DNA of 64,000 bases, taken from assembly GCA_963281255.1 (NCBI GenBank), contig OY725493.1:681550-745549 (forward strand), read 5' to 3'. Below the pieces are notes generated by a model, which was not told the DNA's origin, ran no database searches, and saw nothing but the letters and a program-made list of their open reading frames with translations. Positions 42,770 through 55,500 of the stretch are shown here, in pieces. The translations under genes and the position numbers were made by a program. The DNA comes from Aphrocallistes beatrix (Eukaryota; Porifera; Hexactinellida; Sceptrulophora; Aphrocallistidae). Each line of letters opens with the position of its first letter. Within the stretch, counting starts at the first letter, position 1.

Positions 42770-44008
42770 ATTTGAAGCTTGAAAATGAAATGAATTTGAA
42801 ATGGAATTGAGTCGATAATGACTGTCTACCTATAATTAGAATCATTATTAAAATATCTAACAGCTAGTAGTTCTATAAATAGAACAGATAAACTCACGAG
42901 TTTCAGGATGTGAACTGTCAATTTCTGCTTGTTCTTGCGGTTGAGAACTAATTTTTTTTCAAGTTTGTTTTCAAGTTTGATTCTTCGAAAGTATTAGTTT
43001 CGTTGTGCTTGTATGTGTATAGAGGTATTACTGTGCTAGTGTATGAAACCCAATCTATTTATCCGAGCTGGTTGTACTATGCTAGCCAATCAATTAACTA
43101 GGATACAGCACCACATGCATACAAACTCGCTTGCTATAGCAATATGCGACTTGGAGACATTTAATGTACACCAGATTTTACCTAAAAACTCCCCTTCACC
43201 CTTTTACGAATATTCTCTACACGATATATACCAGGGATAAGCAACCTATGGATCACGAGCTCTGAATTGATGGCACGGGCTCACGACGGAGTTGAAAATA
43301 AATTTGAGTCGACAGACCGACATTTAAGTAGATTCAAGTGTGGCAACTCTAGGCAGACGTACCACTAATGGTACGCGAAGAGTTGATATTTGGTTGGGAA
43401 TCGAATATCAGTATTCGTATTCGGTTAGAGAACTATTCATGAATACTGACATTCGGTTTCAACCGTGATAATAGTCTACAGTTCTTATGGCTAGATACTC
43501 GTGTTATAGAAAAACCAATCTAGCACTCAGATGATTCAACCATTTGAATTAATTAGTCCATAATTACAAAACCAAACATGTCCCTTCAGCAAATTCTCTT
43601 CAGTGTCATAGCAGGTGGAGTCAGACTATAAACTTTAAAGGAAAGTATATCGTGGAGATATCAGTGGAAGAGATTCAACACGAGTTAACTAACTGAGAGT
43701 AAAACCAATAACCTCCAGGATTCTCTTCTGAATAAATAAAAATAAAACTAACAGCGCTAATAGTTACACGGTTTTAATACGAAACGTTTAAGTGCTACAA
43801 AGATTAACTATTCATAAATATACAATACAAGCAGTACAGACATGAACATTCTATGACTCAGTGGTTCTTAAACTGTGAGGAGACCCTTCCTAGAGGACGT
43901 TTGGATTTTAATATTTTCTTTTAGGGGAGTAGAATCCCAGGTTTCTCCTTATAATCGAGAGCTTCTCTCATTTATGAAGAAACTGGACAAACAGGATGTT
44001 AAGCAAAC
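42770..44008. other. Intergenic, nothing recognised
   Basis: Between repeat F and the next family B MITE. No gene or clear element seen. A short segment near 43400-43440 (ATATCAGTATTC, Glu-free) resembles one near 49600-49660, a small dispersed repeat. Confidence 0.4.
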
Positions 44009-44158
44009 TACAGTCAGGGTCGCTTGTTTTGAAATAATCCCATTTACATTTTTTTAGATAGGATTTGTATTGAATCAAGTTCGCTTAATATAAAGTATCT
44101 CTATTATGAACATATCTTTTGGTCCCCTGGTGGTTCACAATAAGCGAATCTGACTGCA
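44009..44158. mobile_element. Family B MITE, internally deleted
   Basis: TACAGTCAGGGTCGCTTGTT left end and AAGCGAATCTGACTGCA right end; the inner palindrome is shortened. Confidence 0.8.
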
Positions 44159-44205
44159 ACGAGTTCATAGTTCTAATACTGAAACGGATTTAATTTTACA
44201 AATTT

Positions 44206-44410
44206 GAAGTCCACGCGGTGGGACAGCTCCTCTCAGCTGACAAGAGTGCTGGTCCCGCGCAAGACCGCGGAGCTGAGGAGACAGGGAAGGGACGAGGTCT
44301 TTCTGTGCGGTGTGATCCTCCGCAGACTACGAGATGTACCAGCAAGGTGTCAGTCTGGTGTTCGGACCAGGGACGCGAATTCCAGAGGCTGCTACCCGTA
44401 ACCTGGACGT
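44206..44410 (+). other. GC-rich exon-like island, gene unknown
   Basis: About 200 bp of clearly higher GC than its surroundings with an open plus-strand frame (SQLTRVLVPRKTAELRRQG, LRRLRDVPAR) ending at a possible donor CAAG|GTGTCAG near 44344. The pattern of a basic R-x-L and LRRLRDV is loosely like mitochondrial-type cytochrome P450s, but I cannot establish this. It may be a lone pseudogene exon. The minus strand is also partly open. Confidence 0.3.
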
Positions 44411-44649
44411 GTTAACTGGTGGGAAGAAAAAAGTGGATTCGAATCGAACTTGATTTTGTAATGTTTGTACTTCATTAATTCAATCCAGTCACTTTACTAT
44501 ATCTCATGATACTTCACGTTCTGTCGAATAGGCTGAAACACCATTGTTTGTTTGTTTGTTTATGAAAAACACTCTTGTACAAATTCGTAAACTCCAATTT
44601 GATTTGATTAGTATTTTCAGAAAGTTAACCAAATACTTATACGTGTCCA

Positions 44650-44851
44650 TGGTTTTATCTAGGATTTTCCAGTCCGGCACTTTTTTTGGAGGTGATAAAA
44701 GTTATATGGCACCCAAACAGGGGTTTATCTTGTAATTCTAGGGGTGATAGCAACCCGGGACCAAAATCGAATCACACCGCAAGCACCTTGGCTCCTCGGA
44801 CGATACCAGGCTGGCACCTATAAGTGCCGGCCGAGCACCTAGATAAAGCCC
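44650..44851. mobile_element. Mutator-like MITE, family K, copy 2
   Basis: Inverted ends TTTTATCTAGG and CCTAGATAAAG with 12-bp duplication TATACGTGTCCA (44638-44649, 44852-44863). Reverse orientation to the copy at 9428. Confidence 0.88.
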
Positions 44852-45029
44852 TATACGTGTCCAAGGATATTTTTAATAACATGATACTAATAATAACTCT
44901 AGAGACATCGTCGAGGATTCGTTTAAGAGGCAAAGCTATGTTTCATAAGGAATTGTCTATTCGAAATAAAATATTTATAATTAACAAGTATGGGCGGTGA
45001 ATTCAGATTGGAATCGGATAGACAGAGTG

Positions 45030-46760
45030 CTACGTGTCGAGGAGACCTTCTATGTACTTCATCCCGAGCTTCCCTATCAGTCCTCTGTCCGGGATCTTAG
45101 TGGAGACTCCGTAGACGTTAGCTGTCCCGGCCTCATTCAGACTGAGTCCCCCCGCACTCACCGCAGCCAAACTCTCTTTCAGGTCAGCCACGAATCTGCC
45201 GGGCACGTTCTTCCCGATGTGGACGGAAGTGAACGCCATGTGGATTCCGGCCGGGAATTGGTTGTTGTTCACGTGCCACCCACGATTGGCCATCTGGTCG
45301 GACACCAGGTAGATGTCCAGTGTGTCGCTGCCGAAGGAGAGCACGCACAGCTGAGGCTCTCCGAACACGACCAACTCACGAATCTTCCGAACCTCAGCCT
45401 CCACTTCTTCCCGAATCCCGACGATATCCCTGGTCCTGGCCACGTACCCCTCCCTCCCTGTGTACAAGAGGGTGGCCCAAGTGCTGGCGAGGATGGACCC
45501 GTTGCGACTCCCTGGGATCCCAGCGGACAGGTAGATCCCGCCCATGAACTCGCTGTCCGCGAAGAACTGTCTCTGTCTGAGACAGCCGCTGCGGTACATC
45601 AGGACGGAGCAGCCTTTGGGACCATTCCCGTACTTGTGAGTGTCGCAGGAGATCGAGGAGACACCTGGAAGTCTGAAGTCCACCACCGGGATGGAATACC
45701 CGGCCGACTCCATGAATGGGACCAACAGACTGCCTAGGCAGCAGTCCACGTGCACCCCTATCCCGTGCTTCTCCCCCAGTCCCGCGATCTCACTCACCGG
45801 GTCAATGATCCCATTGGGGTAGCCAGGAGCGGACGCCACTACCACTACCGTGTTGCTATTTATAGCTCTCTCGTAGGCGGAGACATTCGCTTTAAAGTCT
45901 TTTCTCACTTTAAAACGAACTGTTCTCATCCCGAAGTACTCGGCCGCCTTCATGAAGGCCGGGTGTGTGGAGTAGGAGAGAATGATCTCCGGGAAAGCGA
46001 TCCCCTTTGAGTGTCCGATGTCTCTGTACGCCTTCATCGCCATCAGGATGCTGCTCGTGCCGCCGGATGTGGTCACCCCGCACCCCCCGTTGTCCCCATG
46101 GAACAGGTCCAGACACATGGAGACGATCTCGGTCTCCATCTTGCGGACGCCGGGGAACACGTCGGGGTGGAGGGGGTTTGTCTCGTAGAACATGGCGTAG
46201 ACCTTCTGCATCACTTCCTTGTGCTCCTTGTCGTGGATGTAGACGGCCCCTGACACGTTCCCCTTCTCCCAATCCCAGCCCCCCATGCTCGCATGCCCGT
46301 CGCATTCAGAAAGAAGTTCTTCCTTCCCGATCCCTTTCTCCCCTAGCACCCTCCTCTTCTGGAGAGTCGTCTTCACGGCCAGGCTTGTATTAACCGTTTC
46401 AGAAGTTTTCTTAATTTCTGAGTCAACTCTCCCTCGAACTATCGGGGCATTCCGGAGAACGGAGAAGAACGTTTGGACAATTCTCTGTTTGAGTGGAATT
46501 CGATGGTGGAACAGTTTGAGGTAGAGATGGTGCGAGAAGAAAGACAGGATGCAAGTTACCAGTAGAACTCTCCAAGGTTCGATTTTAGGGAAAATGTCCA
46601 TAAACTGAGTTGTGTATGAGTAGAGTTTGTTCACATCCTGTCTACCTAGAATTGAATTCTTGATGAGGTAGTTCGTGACGACGGTGAAGGAGTTGCTGTA
46701 GAATCCTGGCCATAGTCCGATCGTGAGGAGGATTAGGCAGAAGAACCAAGAACATCGCAT
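45030..46760 (-). CDS. SGPL1: Sphingosine-1-phosphate lyase
   Basis: A 576-residue intronless protein from ATG 46760 (human SGPL1 is about 568). It is a PLP enzyme of the ER membrane that splits sphingosine-1-phosphate into hexadecenal and phosphoethanolamine, the exit step of sphingolipid breakdown. N-terminal hydrophobic segments (about 3-20 and 63-80) anchor it. The catalytic part has NPLHPDVFPGVRKMETEIV, the cofactor-binding TTSGGTSSILMA, HVDCCLG, and SCDTHKYGNGPKG with the Schiff-base Lys at about 376. GIYLSAGIPGSRNGS and GEPQLCVLSFGS follow as in human SGPL1. The first hydrophobic stretch (MRCSWFFCLILL) has no match in the human enzyme, and CTTAG just before the ATG could mean an upstream exon. 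The gene is much more GC-rich than its surroundings. Confidence 0.96.
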   Translation of the reverse strand: MRCSWFFCLILLTIGLWPGFYSNSFTVVTNYLIKNSILGRQDVNKLYSYTTQFMDIFPKIEPWRVLLVTCILSFFSHHLYLKLFHHRIPLKQRIVQTFFSVLRNAPIVRGRVDSEIKKTSETVNTSLAVKTTLQKRRVLGEKGIGKEELLSECDGHASMGGWDWEKGNVSGAVYIHDKEHKEVMQKVYAMFYETNPLHPDVFPGVRKMETEIVSMCLDLFHGDNGGCGVTTSGGTSSILMAMKAYRDIGHSKGIAFPEIILSYSTHPAFMKAAEYFGMRTVRFKVRKDFKANVSAYERAINSNTVVVVASAPGYPNGIIDPVSEIAGLGEKHGIGVHVDCCLGSLLVPFMESAGYSIPVVDFRLPGVSSISCDTHKYGNGPKGCSVLMYRSGCLRQRQFFADSEFMGGIYLSAGIPGSRNGSILASTWATLLYTGREGYVARTRDIVGIREEVEAEVRKIRELVVFGEPQLCVLSFGSDTLDIYLVSDQMANRGWHVNNNQFPAGIHMAFTSVHIGKNVPGRFVADLKESLAAVSAGGLSLNEAGTANVYGVSTKIPDRGLIGKLGMKYIEGLLDT

Positions 46761-47183
46761 CGCTGCTAAGAAAATGAATTACGTTCCATTCTTTTCCGTA
46801 AATTAGGTATGTGTGTATATTTTGGAGAAATTGATGTGCATTATCAATTTACCACATAAAATAATGCAATCACAGCATTATGCCAAGTTATACTAAGTAG
46901 TTAGATACGAGTGTATGGTTGGGATTAACAGTGGACTAAAGTATTGGTTTATCAACTAAGCTATTCAAATTAATGGCTTGTGAAAGGGACAATGTTACAA
47001 GTATCATGTGGGGATATAAAAGCTAGATATAATACAGTTCAGGAACAAAATATCAGAAAAAGAAACAGTCACACCAGACTATATACAGATAAAATAGGAT
47101 AAACCAATGTTAAAAATAGATCACAATCCTAAAATAGTAAACACAGGCAGAGAATAAAAGCAATGTTTTCTTTTCACACCTTC
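46761..47183. other. Spacer between SGPL1 start and laminin 3' end
   Basis: Both genes lie on the minus strand, so this holds the SGPL1 promoter and the laminin 3' untranslated region. No signal stands out. Confidence 0.4.
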
Positions 47184-49530
47184 TCAGTCCACCCTGCGAC
47201 TAATGGCCTCGGTGTAGTTGAAGGGGTGCACTAGGGCCCTGGCACCGCCGTACACCAGACCGGTGTACGGATGGAACCCGCACATGTCGTGCTCTATGCC
47301 CTGGGAGTTGGGAGGAGAGTTCCCTGTAGGGACGAAGTTACCGATGCCCAAGTTCAGTAAGCTAAGAAAATATGTTATAGACTACCATGGATAAGGAACT
47401 TTAATGATAATATCGCTAGTAACCATTTGGATATGTAATTTCAAGTGAGGAAGATAAAAATCATAGGATTTTGCTCGAAATAGCATTGCAATTGGCGGAT
47501 TCGTTTTTAGGGAATAAAATTGGGATCATAAAAGCTTGAAAACTAAAATAGACAGGTCTAGACACCAGAGCAAAACTAAACTGGGGACCCCACTGTATTA
47601 GACAGTTTAACATATATTTGATCAGCTGAAATCAGCGTATTATAGTCCTCCAGAGATATGCTCCTAGTCTCAATTTTCACATGCCTAAATCGATAAATAA
47701 GAAAGTTTCACGCTCTTAAACACTTTCGGGCTTAAAATCATACGCCTAAAGGAGCGTCTCGCGCTCCTAGATAATTCCTTGTCTGAAATTCCTATATGTA
47801 CCATATAGGGATTTCAGACAAGGAATTATCTAGGAAAGTTGGATAAAACCTACATACAGGGTTTTATCCAACTTTCCAAAGTTATAAGCCTAAATAGGCG
47901 TCACCATTTTTCGACGCGCCTAGACTCATTTTTATATATGTTTTGTGCCACGCGCCACGCCTAATTATGGTCTATGGGATCAAATACGCGCCTCTAGGCG
48001 CGCCCAGTCGCCTGGATGAAAGCCTGTGTACATATCTATATACTAAATATATAATTCAGTGTTACCTGTCGTAGAGTGCGACTTCTTTCAGACATCCCAC
48101 AAATGAACTGTTTGGGTCTCCATTCCCTCCTACGAACAGTTCTTGCTGCGGTGTGAGTACTCGAGGTAGCACTAAGTTGAAATCTCCAGATAAGGACACG
48201 GAAGGGTTGTTATCAACAAACAGGTTCAAGCCATTGCTAAACGAATATACAAACAAACCAATAATAAACATTATAGAATCAAAACACATATAAATATCCC
48301 AAATTAACAACAGAGTTAGGGAAGATAAAATTAGATTTATTTTTAAGTTCCAACTAACTTGTCTCCCATAGTGTGTACTGTAATCATGTGCATACGCTTG
48401 TTCCTGCTAAAATCGAGCGGAGAAGATACGCTTTCAGTCCCTCCGTTACGAGATATCTCCAACGTCACGTTAAGAGAAGTGTCAATAGATACCTCTAAGC
48501 CCTAATGGAATGTGACATAAATTGATAGTTAGAGCTTGTACACATATACACAGGTAATCCCATATACGTCCACAAGTCAACGTTGAACTGATTTGATTGG
48601 CTAGTTTACCTGCGAAGAGTCGCTGATGTGAATGAGCACCGCTTTGCTACCAATGAACTCAGGTTTGCTGACTATCAAGCTTAGAGAGTACGGAACTCTG
48701 AAGTCTACCGGATTTGTACCGAAAGTTCCGATCGCTGTTGGCAGCAGTTCATAGTTCTTCAATCCGTGGTTGAATGTTGTAGGAATTCCACCTGAGAACA
48801 GAAAATAGCATTGAATGGGAGACAGCTTTAAAGTGAGTATTGATTTAAACATTAGACAAATTCTCTCATCAAATTTATGTATAACAAGCGAACTTCGCTT
48901 GCTTGCGCTGCGCGGCTGGCGGACACTTTGTGTCCGCCGGAGGCGCCTGGGGTCACATTGATTAATTATAAGGGAAAACATCTCTAAATACGTCGGTCCT
49001 ACTGTTTTAATCGATATCGCATGAAAAATCACCAAATTTGTCAATTTTTAAAATTTTTGATACGAAATGATGACGTCATAACAAAGTGATGAGTAATCAT
49101 CTTTTGATGATAGTTGTATCATATGTGAGGTATATTAATATACACATTCTATTAAAAATTTCAGCCTTCTATCACCCAAATGGCAGTTATCGTCGAAAAA
49201 CTGAAATTTCTAATTATAAAAATGAGACAATGACGTCATAATTCCATGATGAGTCGACATTTTCGTCTGAACTAATTGGAGCCATAGTCAAAAGACCCTC
49301 ACATGCCAAAAATCAGCTTTCTGTTCCTGGCAGTTTCTTCAATCAATTCGTTACAGAGGATAACTTCATAATATAACGTATTATATTCAAGCTCTCTCTC
49401 TCTCTCTCTTGTAGGATTATATATTTATTTATCTATTAAATTGAAAGGAGTTACCTTCGTGAGTTAGAAGTCTGAAATCGATGTAACCAGTTATATCCGT
49501 CTTAGTAACCGAGTATTCTGGAATGGGAAT
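47184..49530 (-). CDS. LAMA: Laminin LG3 exons and C-terminus
   Basis: Exons 49455-49530, 48610-48791, 48359-48501, 48066-48236 and 47184-47361. Motifs: GTFGTNPVDFRVPYSLSLIV, KAVLIHISDSSQ, QELFVGGNGD, FVGCLKEVALYDRSLLNLG. The last 50 residues (with CGFHP) follow LG3 and end at TGA. Confidence 0.9.
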
Positions 49531-52500
49531 CTAGTGGAGAAGTAACGTTATATTGTATCGTTTTATAACATATTAAGAATGTATGTATTTCAAGGTTGAA
49601 ACCGATTGAACCGAATATCAGTATTCATGAATAGTTCCTCCCTAACCGAATACGAATACTGATAATATTCCGGTACTTCCTAAATTCTAAAATTGCGCGA
49701 CTGAAATAATCTTTAATAGAGGACTGTGAGTTGTTATAGTACTGTATGTTGACCTATTTTACAGATGGTGACTGGATCTAATAGGTAAATTAGTTAGAAA
49801 TTGTATTATCACTGAGGTTGAAACCGATTGAACTTGACATCAGTCAGTATTCATGAATAGTTTCCTAGCCAATATTGAACTACTCGGTTGCTACTTTGAT
49901 GCATTCCATTCCTCCTGTTCAATGTTATGATAATCCTTAACGAAGTAGAACTCACGATTGGACAGCCGAGGGAGACGCCTGTAGATCCTCTGGAGTTGAA
50001 GTCAAATTCTTCACTCACAAGACTCTGTTCAATTCCAGTTCTGAGTAGGACTATGTCCGTAATGCAGCCTGTATAGTTCCTGTAGTAGCTGGTGGTCCAG
50101 TTAGCTAACAGGTTGTTGCTGGTGGAATAGGATATAACATTGATATGATCTACCTGCTTAAAATAAGCTATAGTCGACTCCGCTCAATAGGGTCACATCG
50201 GTCAGAGGACATTTTGCCTCGATTAAGCGGAGAACCCTATTAACCGAAAATATTTTGTATTAGCTTCTATGTATGAGAGCTATTCCGGTCCTGCCAAAAG
50301 TGGCCCGATTAAGCGGTTAACCCGATTAAACAGTGGCCCTATTAAGCGGTTAACCCGATTAAAAAGTGGCCCTATTAAGCGGTTGACCCGATTAAACAGT
50401 GACTCTATTAAGCGGAGTCTACTATATTCACGAATATCAATTGTCAATTACCTCTCAACGACAGCGATCTGTGAGATACCTCCAAACAAGAGAATATCGG
50501 CATTGTAGAGGTTTGGGAGGTTCCCAGCAGCCAGACTGAAAGACAGACCCTCTCCATAATTGAAAATAATAGTGGCCGGAGAGGAAACTCTCATCACTAT
50601 GCTGTACTGAGTCGACATCCTACGAGATACATGGGTTTATTTAGGATTTCCCAGTCCGGCACTTTGTTGAAGGCAATAAAAGTTATATGGCACCCAAACA
50701 AGGATTTATCTTGTAATTCCAGGGGTAATGCCAACCCAATACCAAAATCGAATCACACAGTAAGCACCTTGGCTCATCGAACGATAGCAGACTGGCACCT
50801 ATAAGTGCCGGCTGAGCACCTAGATAAACGTCTGACGAGATACGAATACATTCAGTTACTAACGTATATAGGGTGTCTCAAAAGTTCTGCAACAACCAAT
50901 TTTACTTTGTTAATTTGACTAAGATCACTTGGTTTTAGTTGGTTTTAGAATTCTACATATTTTCTGATCAAAATATAAAGGCTCATTTACAACATATTCA
51001 CATAATTATTTCCCCAAAGGGAGTGTAATAAAATTCTAAATTCAGGGAAACTAGAAATGCGTATATGACTTACAACACAGGTGTACTGGAAGAGAAGGTC
51101 TGTCTATCTCCTCCATTAACAGAAACATCGAAGTTAAATGTGCTATCTCTCAGATACAAACTGAATATAAACGTATCAGCATTCCCGTTTGTCTAAAAAG
51201 GGGGAGAGTAAGAAATATTCGAAGTTAAATGTGCTATCTCTCAGATACAAACTGAATATAAACGTATCAGCATTCCCGTTTGTCTAAAAAGGGGAGAGTA
51301 AGAAATATTCGAAGTTAAATGTGCTATCTCTCAGATACAAACTGAATATAAACGTATCAGCATTCCCGTTTGTCTAAAAAGGGAGAGTAAGAAATATTCG
51401 AAGTTAAATGTGCTATCTCTCAGATACAAACTGAATATAAACGTATCAGCATTCCCGTTTGTCTAAAAAGGGAGAGTAAGAAATATTCGAAGTTAAATGT
51501 GCTATCTCTCAGATACAAACTGAATATAAACGTATCAGCATTCCCGTTTGTCTAAAAAGGGAGAGTAAGAAATATTCGAAGTTAAATGTGCTATCTCTCA
51601 GATACAAACTGAATATAAACGTATTAGCATTCCCGTTTGTCTAAAAAGGGAGAGTAAGAAATATTCGAAGTTAAATGTGCTATCTCTCAGATACAAACTG
51701 AATATAAACGTATCAGCATTCCCGTTTGTCTAAAAAGGGAGAGTAAGAAATATTCGAAGTTAAATGTGCTATCTCTCAGATACAAACTGAATATAAACGT
51801 ATCAGCATTCCCGTTTGTCTAAAAAGGGAGAGTAAGAAATATTCGAAGTTAAATGTGCTATCTCTCAGATACAAACTGAATATAAACGTATCAGCATTCC
51901 CGTTTGTCTAAAAAGGGGAGAGTAAGAAATATTCGAAGTTAAATGTGCTATCTCTCAGATACAAACTGAATATAAACGTATCAGCATTCCCGTTTGTCTA
52001 AAAAGGGAGAGTAAGAAATATTCGAAGTTAAATGTGCTATCTCTCAGATACAAACTGAATATAAACGTATCAGCATTCCCGTTTGTCTAAAAAGGGGAGA
52101 GTAAGAAATATTCGAAGTTAAATGTGCTATCTCTCAGATACAAACTGAATATAAACGTATCAGCATTCCCGTTTGTCTAAAAAGGGAGAGTAAGAAATAT
52201 TCGAAGAAATTTGAGAAAATATCGTATTTCCAGAACAATACTATCATAGTCGATTTTATATTATAAAATTCTCCTTTTAAAGAAAAAAATTTCAATGAAA
52301 ATAATCATCAGAGGAGTTTAGAAATTTATATACAGTGGAATTTGCTTATTAACAACTCCCCTATTAGCAATATTGCTCTATTAGTGACCAGTTTTCAAGT
52401 CCCAAATGTAGATTTTTATTTATTATGTTCCCTTATTAGCAACCATTGTGTAAACAAAACTCGAGTTGCTAATAAGCAAACTCACTGCAGGTAATATGTA

Positions 52501-55500
52501 ATACCAATACTTACTCCCAACGCAGTGAGTATGAGTCCGTCCGGACGTTGTGGGGTAACTTTGAGACGTATTATGGGAGTACTAGAACTGTAAGGAACGT
52601 AGGCGTGTCCGTATCCGTTGAAGGAGAGAGCATCTACGTCGAAATCCGTTTGCGTCTCGCTATGACTAAACAAACACAAACAAACATCAATAATTTAGCT
52701 CATGTTTACCACTTAAAGTTGCGAACTCATTTCAGAACTGTGCACTCCTAACTAGGAACAGATGAATATTAGAACAGGATGAAGTGTAGTGAGAATTCTA
52801 CGCTTGAAATAAATGGAAGAGAAGAGGGAGATTTTAAAAATGTCAGTAGACAGACTGATAGTGCAGCTCCAATAAGTGACTCGTAGGGCATTAGCACAAT
52901 ATATATAATTTTGTTAACAATTTTCTCCATTGTGAACCAATCAGATTTCAAGTTTAGGGAGTGGGTCATTTATATTTAGTTAGATATAATCTCGTCAATA
53001 AAATCAAAGCCAACTGTAATGTTAAATCTCTGGATTCTGATGGTTAATACATTTTGATACCAGAATTTGGAATTTGGAGTTCAAATCTCCATATAAGGAA
53101 TATAGGGTCCAAATTTGGTCCAATAGAATCCCAAGGAGCGAGCAGACGGACATAGCACGGACCATGGCATAAGTCCTCTCCTATGCTAGGAGCTGCACTA
53201 GAGATAAGAGACACTCACCGCACGCAGTCCAGGCCAGTCTGGTCTGTGAGCAGGTTGGTGTGGTAGCGAGTATCCCAGAGGCTGTAGAAGCTGGATCTCA
53301 GAGTCAGAGCCAGGTAGACGCAGCCTCGGAACTTGTTCAAGGCTTGTAGAGACTCTGCTATCTAAATAAGTTTATCAAGAAAGAAATATTGAAGAAAAAA
53401 TCGTATGAGGAGGTGCACATCTACATATATGTCCGCAGCTTCACAAAAAATTTCAGGGCGATATCTTTTAAACTCTGGTCTGTGCACCTCTTACGGCCAG
53501 CCAACCGACCGGACTCCAGCACTCATTTTAGTACTGTGCTACTATATTATTATATTGGATCATAGATCTAATATAATAGTATAGGAAGCACACTAAAAAG
53601 TAACAGAAAAAATATTTAAAACTTTGATGTTCTTTCTCATGGAATTCTGAGTCATGCTAGAATGCTAGCATTACATCCGCGGATGTAATGCCAAACCAGT
53701 CTAAATTCACAATCAGTATATGCCTATATGTGGTCGAAATATTGGTCTGTTGGGTAGAATTTTGAGTGACAGTATTAATTGTATTAGTAAACCATGGATG
53801 CCGTGGAATTTGTAGTGACAGTATTAATTGTATTAAGCAAAGAAGGCAGAGACAGGTCGTAGGATTACTGAGGATTGCGGAGAATCCGCCAAATTAAAAT
53901 ATAATATTCCATTAATAGAAGCTACAAACATCTAATTTGGAGATATTAAAAAATCTCAAAAGAAACAGAGATCTGCAATAATTTTCAGTCGATCGTTAGT
54001 GGTTACCAATAATTTATTCCTTTCCCTACACGTCAACATTTTAGTCTAGAAGCAATGAAGAGTTTTACCATGACGTCATCAGGATGCCCTCCTACGTAGT
54101 AGGCCGTATTGGGAGTAGATCTGAAGAGGAAGTTGTGGAGGCTTTCTGAGGAGATGGTGGGAGTGATGGAGAACTCACGCGTAGCGGACTTCAGATAGAA
54201 TCTGAAAGCACTGCCGACTCTAACAAAGATTTAGCACTCAGTACAGATATTAAAATAATTAGTACCGTAAACTGAGGCGACTTTGGCCCTAGGAGGTGAC
54301 TTTGTCCCACAATAGCAATTTTAATAAAATATACTCAAACTTAGAAATATTGCGGTTTAAATGCCTTTATTATATATTGAGATATATTGAGAGTTTCATT
54401 CAACATATTAGCAATGTGATTACATTGATTCATAAGTTTGAGTATATTTTATTAAAATTGCTATTGTGGGACAAAGTCGCCTCTTAGGGCCAAAGTCGCC
54501 CCAGTTTACGACATCTCTTATTATAATTATAACATTTTATGAGGATATACACCACATACAGTTTTATTTGAGACGATATTTCCATCTAAATTGAAAAAGT
54601 TTTTGTAAGAGAAATTAATCAATGAGTTTCTATTGGTTAGATTTTGTCGGATTCTTACACTTAATCGATAGATTCATTAACAAAATATCTAAGTTGACTA
54701 ATTCATGAATTAATGAATAATTGCCTGAGAAGAATTATTCAAAATTGAAAGTTTTTTACAGGAAAATATCATGAATTATATGAATGGATTTTTCAACTTA
54801 GCTTATGATTGATTAATTAATACTTAAGTACATGCTTGAATTATGAATTATTCGAATAATTCATAATCCTTTGCCATTTGTTAATGAATTAGTCAACTTA
54901 GCAAAATATCGAATTTGCACTGCTGTATTCATGAGCAATGAACGGCGAAATTCATTACGGCTTTTTCAATACAGCATAAGTAATTCTTAATTATGTATAA
55001 CACAACTTTCTTACAGCGTAGCACAACGGGGAAACCAACACAGACACATTGGAAATATAAGCAGCGTGGCATTTCCGTTAATATTACCTGTTCACTAATG
55101 CAATTGTCGGGAGCTAAAACGCCTATGATAGAGATCTTACCTTTGGATCCTGACCCGATACTTTCCATTGGACCGAATCAACTCGCTGACCTGTAAACTC
55201 CCAGAGAACTCAGTCCTTCCAACCCTCGCCCTGTACCCCATCACGTCTCTGTCGGAGACTATAGCGAGGAAGTCGTCCGTTCTCAGCACGGAGGTGTTGG
55301 TAGAGTTCTTGTGGATCGCGGGACCGGCGTAGAAGAAGAGGAAACTGGCAGCTTCTGAGTCGAGGACGTTTCTGCTGACAGGCTCGAAATAGAAACTGTA
55401 GTCCGAGGAGTAGCTAGCGTTCTCGAGCTGCTCGGTGGGGGGCGGTTGGAGGGAGACGACCATCGACCCGTCCAATCGGAGAGGGGCCTTAGGGAGTTGG

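Noticed and set aside
44997-45737. Plus-strand open frame of 246 codons, and further plus-strand frames to 46524
   Set aside because: They lie antisense to SGPL1, which matches its family over the full length; open only because of high GC.
51128-52206. Ordinary satellite or CRISPR-like repeat
   Set aside because: The unit is recognisably a laminin acceptor plus exon part, directly continuous with the functional exon.
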